The translations under genes were made by a program, and so were the position numbers. Positions 7,616 through 15,503 of a stretch of 29,333 bases of DNA are shown piece by piece. The notes beneath the pieces were generated by a model. It did not search any database and was not told the DNA's origin. It saw only the letters and a list, made by a program, of their open reading frames with translations. The number at the start of each line of letters is the position of its first letter. Position 1 is the first letter of the stretch. The stretch is from F23-B02 sp045599385. Its GTDB lineage: Bacteria; Bacillota; Clostridia; Oscillospirales; Oscillospiraceae. The stretch spans positions 1 to 29,333 of the forward strand of contig JAZRVW010000084.1 in assembly GCA_045599385.1 (NCBI GenBank). Direction: 5' to 3'.

Positions 7616-8450
7616 CTATCCGTCCCCTTTTTGCAAATTCGTCATATTTATCCTGAATGATTTTCTGGGCTGCTTCCGCAACCTCCTGTGTCTTGTGCGT
7701 TTTGACAAACTCTCTGTCGATTACCGAAGTTATGTCAACTTTCACCGTTGTGCGTCTGAAGGGGAAATTCTTTTCCACAAGGTCAGTGCCGTACAAAGTT
7801 ACGGCAACAACGGGAACGCCTGCCTTCTGTGCACTTTTGAAGGAGCCGGCATGGAAAGGCAGAAGCTCTTCCTTGCGGCTTCGCGTACCCTCGGGGTAAA
7901 TGCACACGGAGGCCTTGTCACTGCTTATGATGTCGGCAGCGCGTTTGATTGTCACCAGCGCCTCACGGTTATTGTCGCGGTTAAGACTCAGACAGCCGTA
8001 GGCATGCATGAGTTTTCCGCCGATGGGTATTTTGAAGTTCGCGGGCTTTGACACATAGGTCATGCCGATATCCTTGAAAATGGGTATTTTGACAATGGGG
8101 TCAAAATACGACCTGTGATTGCAGACCATGAGGAAGCGTCCCTCGGGAAGCTTTTCAAGACCGGTGCATTCAACCTTTATCCTGCCCCATGTGCAGAGCC
8201 AGTCCGAGATTGCTTCAAGATTCCAGCTCCAGAACTTTGAAGGCTCGTCATTAGGCTTGTCAAGGCTGATCGTAAGCTCGCTTCCTATGAAAATGATAAG
8301 CGCATACAGAATGTTTGCCGCGGCAAAGCAGCCGAGCCACAGCAGCGGGACAATCCAAATCAGCGCCGCGCCTCTCTGGGCAAGCTCCGTAAGTGCGACG
8401 ATAAGAGCTGTTGAAACAGCGCCCAAGGCCGCAAAAATTTTTATAAGCAT
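7608..8450 (-). CDS. 1-acyl-sn-glycerol-3-phosphate acyltransferase family protein (PlsC-like)
   Basis: Members transfer acyl chains to lysophosphatidate or similar lysolipids at the membrane. The 280-residue product has hydrophobic helices at about 1-20 and 28-56, the catalytic HX4D motif as NHRSYFDP (His112, Asp117) and the phosphate-binding YPEGTRSR motif at about 185-192. I chose ATG 8450 because AAGGAG lies 9-10 nt upstream. The longer GTG start at 8516 lacks a ribosome binding site. It is the first gene of the operon and overlaps the ABC gene by 8 nt. It could be housekeeping PlsC or a paralogue dedicated to this operon; the tight coupling to an exporter favours the latter. Confidence 0.88.
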   Translation of the reverse strand: MLIKIFAALGAVSTALIVALTELAQRGAALIWIVPLLWLGCFAAANILYALIIFIGSELTISLDKPNDEPSKFWSWNLEAISDWLCTWGRIKVECTGLEKLPEGRFLMVCNHRSYFDPIVKIPIFKDIGMTYVSKPANFKIPIGGKLMHAYGCLSLNRDNNREALVTIKRAADIISSDKASVCIYPEGTRSRKEELLPFHAGSFKSAQKAGVPVVAVTLYGTDLVEKNFPFRRTTVKVDITSVIDREFVKTHKTQEVAEAAQKIIQDKYDEFAKRGRIDA

Positions 8451-8587
8451 ATAATATTGCTCCTTATTCCACGTCCGATAATACTGACGCAAAAAACGTC
8501 GGAAAATTAATGTCACATCGACGCAATCCGTCAGCTACGCTTTCACGGTGCCGTCAGATTCCTGCTGTCCGTACAGCAAGCCCATAC
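8451..8587 (-). promoter_or_regulatory. about 130-nt structured 5' leader of the operon
   Basis: Between the predicted start of transcription and the chosen start codon lies a long leader with hairpin potential, for example GCTGT/ACAGC near 8570-8580 and repeated TGACGG/CGTCAG segments. I do not recognise it as any known riboswitch and see no terminator inside it. Confidence 0.35.
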
Positions 8588-8615
8588 ATTATAACATAAA
8601 AAACACAAATTCCAA
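8588..8615 (-). promoter_or_regulatory. promoter of the acyltransferase/ABC/SDR operon
   Basis: On the minus strand, TTGGAA (8615-8610), a 16-nt spacer and TATAAT (8593-8588) with an extended TG upstream (TGTTATAAT). Confidence 0.6.
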
Positions 8616-8846
8616 TATATTATTTAAAAATTTTAAGTAATTTCCATTTTGTTCACACTTTACATTTTCTCTATCAAAGTACTCAGTCTGACAAAAAACA
8701 GCCCTTCTTTGACAGTTTAATATCAATCGCGTGTTCAGCTGCATAATTTTTTGTGCGATTTGCACACCATTTTTCGTAAAATATCCGTTCAATAGTTGAA
8801 TAATGATGAATTTGTATAAATTGTACGAAAGGATTTCAAAATAAAA

Positions 8847-8875
8847 TTGATTTTCGGTAATTCATAGTGTAAAAT
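8847..8875 (+). promoter_or_regulatory. promoter of hppA
   Basis: TTGATT (8847-8852), a 17-nt spacer and TAAAAT (8870-8875), leaving an approximately 50-nt untranslated leader. The remaining AT-rich sequence between 8616 and 8847 shows no gene I can support. Confidence 0.7.
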
Positions 8876-8933
8876 ACATAATTAGCTCTAAATGTTTTAG
8901 GCGTTTACTAATTTAATAGGAGTGTATGTATTT

Positions 8934-10922
8934 ATGGAATCCCTTATCTACCTGGCTCCTGCGCTTGCCGTTGTGGCACTTCTGTTCGCCGTATGGAAAA
9001 TCGTTTTCGTCGGCAAGCAGGACGCAGGTACCGAACGCATGAAGGAAATTGCAGGCAGCATCAACGAAGGCGCAAAGGCTTTCCTGTTTGCTGAATACAA
9101 GATCCTCGCAATCTTTATTGTAGTTCTTTTCGTAGCAATCGGCCTCGGCCTCGGCAGCTGGGTTACCGCAGTCTGCTTCCTCTGCGGTGCTCTGTTCTCC
9201 ATCCTCGCAGGCTACATCGGCATGAACGTTGCAACCAAGGCAAACGTCCGCACCGCAAACGCAGCACGCACCGGCGGCATGAACAAGGCACTCGCAGTTG
9301 CATTCTCCGGCGGCTCCGTCATGGGCATGTGCGTTGTCGGCCTCGGCCTTCTGGGCGCATCCGTCCTTTACATTCTCACCGATTACAACACCGAAGTTCT
9401 CTTCGGCTTCTCCCTCGGTGCTTCCTCCATCGCTCTGTTCGCCCGTGTCGGCGGCGGTATCTACACCAAGGCTGCTGACGTCGGCGCTGACCTCGTTGGT
9501 AAGGTCGAAGCAGGCATCCCCGAGGACGACCCCCGCAACCCCGCTGTTATCGCTGACAACGTTGGCGACAATGTAGGCGACGTTGCAGGTATGGGCGCTG
9601 ACCTCTTCGAGAGCTATGTCGGCGCTATCATTTCCGCTATGACCCTCGGTGCCGTTATTGGCAGCGAGAACGCAATCTTCCCCCTGGTTATCGCAGCATG
9701 CGGCATTTTCGCTTCCGTTATCGCAACCTTCTTCGTACGCGGTAAGGAAGGCGCAAATCCCCACAAGGCTCTGAAGATGGGCTCCTATGTTTCCGCTCTG
9801 CTCGTTGTTATCGCTTCTGTCATTTTCAGCAAGGTCATGCTCAAGAGCTTTGACGCTGCATGGGCTATCATCGCAGGTCTGGCTGTCGGTCTCGTAATCG
9901 GCATCATCACCGAGGTCTACACCTCCGGCGACTACAAGTTCGTAAAGAAAATTGCAAACCAGTCTGAGACCGGTTCCGCAACCACCATCATCTCCGGCGT
10001 TGCAGTCGGCATGATGTCCACCTGGATTCCCGTAGTCCTCATCTGCGTAGGCATTTTCGTTGCATACAAGTTCTCCGGACTCTACGGCATCGCACTTGCA
10101 GCAGTCGGTATGCTTTCCACCACCGGCATCACCGTTGCAGTTGACGCATACGGTCCTATCGCCGACAACGCAGGCGGTATCGCTGAGATGAGCGGTCTTG
10201 ACCACTCCGTCCGCGAAATCACCGACAAGCTCGACGCAGTCGGCAACACCACCGCAGCAATGGGCAAGGGCTTCGCAATCGGTTCTGCAGCTCTTACCGC
10301 TCTGGCACTCTTCGTTGCATTCGCACAGGCTACCGGCCTTACCGATGCACAGGTTGCTCTTACCAGCCCCAAGGTAGTTATCGGCCTCCTCATCGGCGGT
10401 ATGCTTCCCTTCGTATTCTCCGCAATGACCATGGACTCCGTTTCCAAGGCAGCTAACAAGATGATCGAGGAAGTTCGCCGTCAGTTCCGTGAGATCCCCG
10501 GCATCATGGAAGGCAAGGGCAAGCCCGACTACAAGACCTGCGTTGCAATCTCCACCACCGCAGCTCTTAAGGAAATGCTGGTTCCCGGCATCATGGCAGT
10601 TCTTGCTCCTCTGGCAGTAGGCTTTATCCTCGGCGTTGACGCACTTGCAGGTCTGCTTGCAGGCGCACTCGTCACCGGCGTTATGATGGCAATGTTCATG
10701 TCCAACGCAGGCGGCGCATGGGATAACGCAAAGAAGTACATCGAAGAAGGCAACCACGGCGGCAAGGGCTCCGACGCTCACAAGGCAGCCGTTGTCGGCG
10801 ACACCGTCGGCGACCCCTTCAAAGATACCTCCGGTCCTTCCATCAACATTCTCATCAAGCTCATGACCGTTGTTTCCACCGTTTTCGCAGCTGCATTTGT
10901 CGCTGCAGGTTCTCTGCTTTGA
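8934..10922 (+). CDS. hppA: membrane-bound ion-translocating pyrophosphatase, K+-dependent type
   Basis: An integral membrane enzyme that hydrolyses pyrophosphate and pumps H+ or Na+. The 662-residue product has about 16 hydrophobic segments. It carries the substrate-binding signature DVGADLVGKVEAGIPEDDPR followed by NPAVIADNVGDNVGDVAGMG, and the C-terminal DTVGDPFKDTSGPS. The segment GNTTAAMGKGFA has Ala and Gly at the positions where K+-independent enzymes have Lys and Thr, so it belongs to the K+-dependent branch, which includes Na+ pumps. Ion specificity cannot be settled from this. ATG 8934 lies 11 nt after AGGAG; the in-frame GTG at 8922 overlaps the ribosome binding site. Third positions are strikingly uniform (GGC, GCA, AAG), suggesting high expression. 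It is monocistronic. Confidence 0.96.
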   Translation: MESLIYLAPALAVVALLFAVWKIVFVGKQDAGTERMKEIAGSINEGAKAFLFAEYKILAIFIVVLFVAIGLGLGSWVTAVCFLCGALFSILAGYIGMNVATKANVRTANAARTGGMNKALAVAFSGGSVMGMCVVGLGLLGASVLYILTDYNTEVLFGFSLGASSIALFARVGGGIYTKAADVGADLVGKVEAGIPEDDPRNPAVIADNVGDNVGDVAGMGADLFESYVGAIISAMTLGAVIGSENAIFPLVIAACGIFASVIATFFVRGKEGANPHKALKMGSYVSALLVVIASVIFSKVMLKSFDAAWAIIAGLAVGLVIGIITEVYTSGDYKFVKKIANQSETGSATTIISGVAVGMMSTWIPVVLICVGIFVAYKFSGLYGIALAAVGMLSTTGITVAVDAYGPIADNAGGIAEMSGLDHSVREITDKLDAVGNTTAAMGKGFAIGSAALTALALFVAFAQATGLTDAQVALTSPKVVIGLLIGGMLPFVFSAMTMDSVSKAANKMIEEVRRQFREIPGIMEGKGKPDYKTCVAISTTAALKEMLVPGIMAVLAPLAVGFILGVDALAGLLAGALVTGVMMAMFMSNAGGAWDNAKKYIEEGNHGGKGSDAHKAAVVGDTVGDPFKDTSGPSINILIKLMTVVSTVFAAAFVAAGSLL

Positions 10923-10939
10923 TTTGATAAACAATTTCA

Positions 10940-10970
10940 AAATCCCTGAGCTTCGGCTCAGGGATTTTTT
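10940..10970 (+). terminator. terminator of hppA
   Basis: AATCCCTGAGC/GCTCAGGGATT with tetraloop TTCG, followed by a T-run. Confidence 0.9.
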
Positions 10971-11001
10971 ATGCTTTTTTCATATTTAGTTTACATATAA
11001 C

Positions 11002-11020
11002 TTGACAAATATGGTATAAT
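11002..11020 (+). promoter_or_regulatory. promoter region of first M23 hydrolase
   Basis: An extended -10 TGGTATAAT ends at 11020. CTTGACAA lies only 7 nt before the -10 hexamer, so it cannot be its -35. A TTACAT at 10991-10996 with 18-nt spacing is possible. The same CTTGACAA...TGNTATAAT layout recurs before the second paralogue. Confidence 0.55.
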
Positions 11021-11064
11021 TATATGCTGTAATAGTGTTCACCGTATGGAAACGGAGATTTTAT

Positions 11065-12324
11065 ATGAAAATGTACTTAAAAAAGGCAACATCTGTGCTC
11101 ATGGCTTTTGTTCTGGTGCTGACCGCAGTCTTTACCCTGCTCCCCGCACCCGAGGCGGAGGCCACAACGCAGTCTGAAATCAACGCTCTGAAGCAGGAGC
11201 AGTCGGGACTCAAATCCCAGGAAACTGCGCTGCAGTCCACAATAAACTCCCTTAAGAGCCAGCAGACCGCCACACTTGAGCTCAAGACCGCCCTTGACGA
11301 AAAGAACGCCCTGACTCTGCAGCAGATTATGAATCTCAACGAACAGATTGAGCTGCATGAGGAGCTTATCGCCCAGAAGACCGTTGAGGTTGACGAGGCC
11401 CAGCAGGTTGCCGACGAACAGCTTGAGCGCTTCAAGGTGCGTATTCGCAACATGGAGGAAAACGGTCGGTATAACTACATAGAAGTTCTCTTCGGTGCAA
11501 GCTCCATCAGCGAATTTCTCAGCCTTATGGACGATATAGGCGATATCATGAAGAGCGACAAGGAGCTTGAGGACGCCTACCGTCAGGCTGTTGCAGACCT
11601 CAAGGCCGTGAAGGCCGAGTATGAGGCCGCACAGAAGGAGCTTAAGGACAAGAAGGCCGAGCTTGAAGCGCTGTCCGCACAGCTCATGAAGGACATTGAC
11701 GAGGCCTCCGCGGTTATCACCGCACTCCAGAGCGACATCAACGCCAACGCTTCCGTGCTTGCCGACCTTGCCGCTCAGGACAAGGCTCTGCAGAACGAGA
11801 TAAATGCAAAAATCAAGGAGCTTAACGCGCAACAGCAGCAGGAGCAGCAGAAGCCCAAGCCCAATCCCACTCCCTCCGGCAGCGGAAGGCTCACCGTATG
11901 GCCCTCATACACCACCTACATAACCAGCGTTCAGGGCAACCGTGTTCACCCCGTAACCGGACAGTACGGCACCCACGGCGGTACTGATGTCGGCGCAAGC
12001 TACGGCTCGGCAATCTACGCCTCCGGCAGCGGCACCGTCGTCACCGCCTACAACGACAGCGGCTATAACGGCGGCTACGGCAACTACGTCATCATTGACC
12101 ACGGCAGCGGTCTTCAGACGCTGTACGCACACATGAGTGTCTGCTCCGTTTCCGTCGGCCAGTATGTTTCCGCAGGTCAGGTCATCGGTTATGTCGGCAC
12201 AACCGGACGAGTAACCGGCGCCCACCTCCACTTTGAAGTATGGTCTAACGGCGCAAGGCAGGATCCCCAGAGCTATTTCCCCGGTCTCAGCTATTCCTAT
12301 TCTCCTACCGCATGGGGCGGCTGA
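11065..12324 (+). CDS. secreted coiled-coil M23 peptidoglycan endopeptidase (first paralogue)
   Basis: A cell-wall hydrolase of the EnvC/CwlO-like architecture, 419 residues from ATG 11065 (GGAG 7 nt upstream; the upstream in-frame start lacks one). It has a signal peptide (hydrophobic VLMAFVLVLTAVFTLL, cleavage near AEA-T), then long coiled coils containing YIEVLFGASSISEFLSLMDD, typical of PcsB/CwlO coiled-coil domains. A Gln/Pro linker leads to a C-terminal M23/LytM domain. Zinc ligands are intact: the His and Asp of HGGTD and the HLHFEV motif, plus the catalytic His in LYAHM. Such proteins cleave peptide cross-links and are often gated by FtsEX (family knowledge). It has its own promoter and terminator and is followed by a close paralogue. 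Confidence 0.93.
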   Translation: MKMYLKKATSVLMAFVLVLTAVFTLLPAPEAEATTQSEINALKQEQSGLKSQETALQSTINSLKSQQTATLELKTALDEKNALTLQQIMNLNEQIELHEELIAQKTVEVDEAQQVADEQLERFKVRIRNMEENGRYNYIEVLFGASSISEFLSLMDDIGDIMKSDKELEDAYRQAVADLKAVKAEYEAAQKELKDKKAELEALSAQLMKDIDEASAVITALQSDINANASVLADLAAQDKALQNEINAKIKELNAQQQQEQQKPKPNPTPSGSGRLTVWPSYTTYITSVQGNRVHPVTGQYGTHGGTDVGASYGSAIYASGSGTVVTAYNDSGYNGGYGNYVIIDHGSGLQTLYAHMSVCSVSVGQYVSAGQVIGYVGTTGRVTGAHLHFEVWSNGARQDPQSYFPGLSYSYSPTAWGG

Positions 12325-12348
12325 TTACCAAAAAATTAATATTTACTT

Positions 12349-12377
12349 AAAAAACGTCGGGTTTCCCGACGTTTTTT
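12349..12377 (+). terminator. terminator after first M23 hydrolase
   Basis: AAAAAACGTCGGG and CCCGACGTTTTTT form a 13-bp perfect stem with a TTT loop. Confidence 0.88.
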
Positions 12378-12402
12378 GTTTACAGGCAGTTAACTTATGG
12401 GC

Positions 12403-12421
12403 TTGACAAGCGTGATATAAT
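12403..12421 (+). promoter_or_regulatory. promoter region of second M23 hydrolase
   Basis: CTTGACAAGCG precedes an extended -10 TGATATAAT (hexamer 12416-12421). The 7-nt distance between TTGACA and the hexamer is the same as at the first paralogue. An alternative pairing is TTGACA with TAATAT at 12425-12430 (16-nt spacer). Confidence 0.55.
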
Positions 12422-12470
12422 AGCTAATATTGTAGAATATTATGTAAATCACACGAATGGAGACCGTTTA

Positions 12471-13682
12471 ATGTATATCAGAAAAAGCAAATCCGTTCTG
12501 TCACTTCTGCTTGCCTTCGTGCTTGTTTGCACTGCATTCTTTGCGCTGTTTCCCGCACCTGTCGCAGAGGCAGTTTCCCAGTCGGAGATTGACGCACTTC
12601 AGGCACAGCGCGATGCGCTCAAGCAGCAGCAGTCAGGACTACAGTCCACCATCAACAGCCTCAAAGGTCAGCAGAACGCTACCCTTGAGCTGAAAACGGC
12701 GCTTGACGAAAAGAACACGCTGACTCTTCAGCAGATTCAGAATCTTGAGGAGCAGATCGAGCTGCACGAGCAGCTTATTGAGCAGAAGTCCGAGGAAATT
12801 GAAGATGCTCAGGAGGTTGCAGACGAGCAGCTCGAGCGCTACAAGGTTCGCCTTCGCAACATGGAGGAGAACGGCAAATACAACTACATTGAAGTTCTCT
12901 TCGGCGCAAGCTCCATCAGCGAGTTCCTCAGCCTTATCGACGATATCGGCGATATCATGAAGAGCGATAAGGAGCTTGAGGAGTCCTACCGTAAGGCAGT
13001 TCAGGACCTGAAGGATCTTAAGGCCGAGTACGAAGAGGCGCAGAAGGAGCTCAAGGCAAAGAAAACCGATCTTGAAACCCTTTCCGCACAGCTTGAAAAG
13101 GACATAGCCGAGGCAGAACAGCTTATCGCAAGCCTGCAGAACGATATTAACGCAAACGCCAGCCAGCTGTCCTCTATCTCCGCTGAGAGTGACGCGCTTG
13201 ACGCCGAGCTTTCCGCAAAGATCAAGGAGCTAAACGCTCAGAGAGCGCGTGAACAGCAGCAGGGCGGCGGTGGCACCGTCATTGCAACGGGTTCGCTCAT
13301 GTGGCCCTCCTACACCACCTACGTCAGCAGTCCCTACGGCTACCGCATTCACCCCATTTACGGAACCTACAAGTTCCACGGCGGAGTTGACATTGCCGCA
13401 AGCTACGGTACTGCAATCTGGGCGGCCGACGGCGGCACCGTAATTGTATCCTCTGACGGCTGGAACGGAGGCTACGGCAACTACATAGTAATCGACCACG
13501 GCAACGGCGTTCAGACGCGCTACGCCCACATGAGTTCCCGTGCGGTATCCGTCGGCACTCACGTTTCCAAGGGACAGGTCATAGGCTATGTCGGCTCCAC
13601 AGGCGCATCAACAGGCGCACATATCCACTTTGAAGTATGGAACAACGGCTCCCGCGTTGACCCCATGAGCTACTTCAGATAA
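12471..13682 (+). CDS. secreted coiled-coil M23 peptidoglycan endopeptidase (second paralogue)
   Basis: This 403-residue paralogue of the preceding gene is nearly identical in the segment YIEVLFGASSISEFLSL and strongly similar over the coiled coil. A signal peptide (VLSLLLAFVLVCTAFFALF, cleavage near AEA-V) is followed by coiled coils to about residue 265, a short Gly-rich linker in place of the Pro-rich one, and an M23 domain with HGGVD, RYAHM and HIHFEV. All zinc and catalytic residues are present. GGAG lies 8 nt before ATG. It has a separate promoter and terminator, so the two copies can be expressed independently. The linker and M23 domain have diverged more than the coiled coil, which suggests that the coiled coil, perhaps the regulator-contacting part, is under stronger constraint. 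Confidence 0.93.
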   Translation: MYIRKSKSVLSLLLAFVLVCTAFFALFPAPVAEAVSQSEIDALQAQRDALKQQQSGLQSTINSLKGQQNATLELKTALDEKNTLTLQQIQNLEEQIELHEQLIEQKSEEIEDAQEVADEQLERYKVRLRNMEENGKYNYIEVLFGASSISEFLSLIDDIGDIMKSDKELEESYRKAVQDLKDLKAEYEEAQKELKAKKTDLETLSAQLEKDIAEAEQLIASLQNDINANASQLSSISAESDALDAELSAKIKELNAQRAREQQQGGGGTVIATGSLMWPSYTTYVSSPYGYRIHPIYGTYKFHGGVDIAASYGTAIWAADGGTVIVSSDGWNGGYGNYIVIDHGNGVQTRYAHMSSRAVSVGTHVSKGQVIGYVGSTGASTGAHIHFEVWNNGSRVDPMSYFR

Positions 13683-13690
13683 TGTATATT

Positions 13691-13720
13691 AAAAGCAGCT
13701 ACCTTTCGGTAGCTGCTTTT
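13691..13720. terminator. bidirectional terminator between M23 gene and trpB2
   Basis: AAAAGCAGCTACC (13691-13703) and GGTAGCTGCTTTT (13708-13720) form a 13-bp stem with loop TTTC. It has U-runs on both strands and serves two convergent genes. Confidence 0.85.
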
Positions 13721-13725
13721 TGTTT

Positions 13726-15093
13726 TTATTCCACTTGCGGCAGGGTTGCAAAGCCTGCTTCCAGCTCCTCGTCTGTGGGGATATAGTCGCTCATTTCGCC
13801 GCTGTTGAACTTCTGATAACCCGAGAGGTCGAAGTAACCCGTGCCCGTGAGGCAGAAGAGAATTTTCTTCTTCTCTCCTGTTTTTTTACATTCAAGGGCA
13901 ACGTCCATGGCGGCCTTGATTGCATGGCTGCTTTCAGGTGCGGGCAGATAGCCCTCAACGCGAGCAAACTCCTTTGCGGCCTCGAACACCTTGGTCTGCT
14001 CATAGCTTACAGCTCTGATATAGCCGTCATGGTAGAGCTTCGAAATTGTGCTGTTCATACCGTGGTATCGCAGTCCGCCTGCGTGATTAGGCGAGGGCAT
14101 GAAGCCGCTGCCCAGAGTGTACATCTTCATAAGCGGCGTAACCTTGCCCAGATCGCCGTAATCGTATGCGTATCTGCCGCGGCTGAGTGTGGGGCAGCTT
14201 GCAGGTTCAACGGCAATAAACTCAATATTGTTCTTTCCTTCAAGGCGGTCGGCCATGAACGGAGTGATAAGACCGCCGAAGTTGGAGCCGCCGCCTACGC
14301 AGCCGATGACAACATCGGGAGTTATTCCGTATTTATCAAGGGCAATCTTGCTTTCAATACCGATGATGCTCTGATGCAGAAGCACATGGTCAAGCACACT
14401 TCCCAGCACATAGCGGCAGTTGGGAGTCTGGGTTGCAACCTCAACCGCTTCGGCAATGGCGCAGCCGAGGCTTCCGCCTGTTCCGGGATATTTTTTGTTA
14501 ATCTCCCTGCCCACCTCGGTGGTTTCGGAGGGAGAAGGAATAACATTAGTTCCGTAGGTTTCCATTACGGCCTTGCGGTGAGGCTTCTGCTGTGAGGAAA
14601 CCTTTACCATGTAAACGGTGGAATCAATTCCGAAGAAGCCGCTTGCCATGGACAGCGCGGTACCCCACTGACCTGCGCCTGTTTCGGTGGTGAGCTTTGT
14701 GAGTCCCTGCTGCTTTGCGTAGTAAACCTGAGGCACTGCGGAGTTGAGCTTGTGGCTGCCCGAGGTATTGGTGCCCTCAAACTTATAGTAAATTTCCGCA
14801 GGGGTATCCAGCAGTTTTTCAAGATTATAGGCGCGCACCGTGGGTGAGGGGCGGTACATCTTGTAGAAATCGAAAACAGGCTTGGGGATTTCGATGAATT
14901 TATCGGTTTCGTTCAGCTCCTGGTCAATGCAGGCATCACAGAAAACCGCCTGCATATCTTCCTTTGTTACGGGCTTCAGGGTTTCGGGATTAAGCATGGG
15001 CTCGGGCTTATCCTTCATGTAGGCCTTGAGGTTCTGATATGCTCTGGGCATCTCGTCCTCATCGAGATAGATTTTGTAGGGTACGTTACTCAT
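13726..15093 (-). CDS. trpB2: TrpB2-type tryptophan synthase beta-like PLP enzyme
   Basis: This 455-residue fold-type II PLP enzyme is of the longer TrpB2 branch rather than ordinary TrpB (about 400). The PLP lysine is Lys115 in SGSHKLNSA. The catalytic-type ETGAGQWG motif, the phosphate-binding CVGGGSNFGG and a C-terminal LTGTGYFDLSGY are all present. TrpB2 enzymes condense indole with serine to make tryptophan, often without TrpA. No other trp gene is adjacent, so it may scavenge free indole. A Trp-specific T-box precedes it, firmly linking it to tryptophan supply. AAGGAG lies before the ATG. Confidence 0.93.
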   Translation of the reverse strand: MSNVPYKIYLDEDEMPRAYQNLKAYMKDKPEPMLNPETLKPVTKEDMQAVFCDACIDQELNETDKFIEIPKPVFDFYKMYRPSPTVRAYNLEKLLDTPAEIYYKFEGTNTSGSHKLNSAVPQVYYAKQQGLTKLTTETGAGQWGTALSMASGFFGIDSTVYMVKVSSQQKPHRKAVMETYGTNVIPSPSETTEVGREINKKYPGTGGSLGCAIAEAVEVATQTPNCRYVLGSVLDHVLLHQSIIGIESKIALDKYGITPDVVIGCVGGGSNFGGLITPFMADRLEGKNNIEFIAVEPASCPTLSRGRYAYDYGDLGKVTPLMKMYTLGSGFMPSPNHAGGLRYHGMNSTISKLYHDGYIRAVSYEQTKVFEAAKEFARVEGYLPAPESSHAIKAAMDVALECKKTGEKKKILFCLTGTGYFDLSGYQKFNSGEMSDYIPTDEELEAGFATLPQVE

Positions 15094-15141
15094 TTTGTTT
15101 TGCTCCTTTTTATTTTTTTGAGTTTCAGAGCAAGGGATTTA

Positions 15142-15397
15142 AGCATAAAAAAACTGCCCCTTGCTAATTGCAGGGACAGGACAAATCCTGCGGTGCCACC
15201 CGGCTTGACGCTTTCGCGCCCACTCAATGCGTACTTCATACGCCGACAAGAATAACGGCTCGTCACACCGTCGCCCCTACTTGAAATCTTTCGGTTTGCC
15301 CTCGCAAGTCCATTCATTCTGCCCGACAATACCGCTTCACACCGACTGCGGCTCTCTGCAATCATCAAAACAGAACTACTACTCTCGTTCATCGGTT
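15142..15397 (-). promoter_or_regulatory. T-box leader, tryptophan specifier, controlling trpB2
   Basis: On the minus strand the leader contains AGAGAGCCG in the stem I region, a specifier context GAATGGAC with the Trp codon TGG at 15312-15310, and the invariant T-box GGGTGGCACCGCAGG near 15198. An intrinsic terminator follows: CTGTCCCT...AGGGGCAG with a T7 run, 15179-15147. Uncharged tRNA-Trp should stabilise the antiterminator and switch trpB2 on. The open frame that overlaps the leader is a shadow. Confidence 0.93.
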
Positions 15398-15403
15398 TGC
15401 CTC

Positions 15404-15432
15404 ATTTTATCACCCTAAATGCCTTAAGTCAA
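15404..15432 (-). promoter_or_regulatory. promoter of T-box/trpB2
   Basis: On the minus strand, TTGACT (15432-15427), a 17-nt spacer and an extended -10 TGATAAAAT (hexamer 15409-15404). Confidence 0.8.
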
Positions 15433-15442
15433 GATTTTTCCC

Positions 15443-15471
15443 TTGCTATTTTACAATACTGTGTATATAAT
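15443..15471 (+). promoter_or_regulatory. promoter of capA-like gene
   Basis: TTGCTA (15443-15448), 17 nt, TATAAT (15466-15471). It is divergent from the T-box promoter. Confidence 0.6.
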
Positions 15472-15503
15472 TTTTTAGAGAAAAAATGGAAGAAGCACAT
15501 AAA

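Noticed and set aside
8589..8792. 67-codon minus-strand frame between the acyltransferase and hppA
   Set aside because: Starts with TTG without a ribosome binding site and covers the promoter; not supported.
8913..10940. 675-codon open frame antisense to hppA
   Set aside because: It mirrors a gene with highly regular codon use, is rich in Cys/Asp/Gly shadow residues, matches no family, and hppA is certain.
13720..14595. 291-codon plus-strand frame opposite trpB2
   Set aside because: Begins inside a terminator and is antisense to a firm gene.
15090..15392. 100-codon minus-strand frame
   Set aside because: It lies within the T-box leader RNA; the conserved RNA elements explain the sequence.
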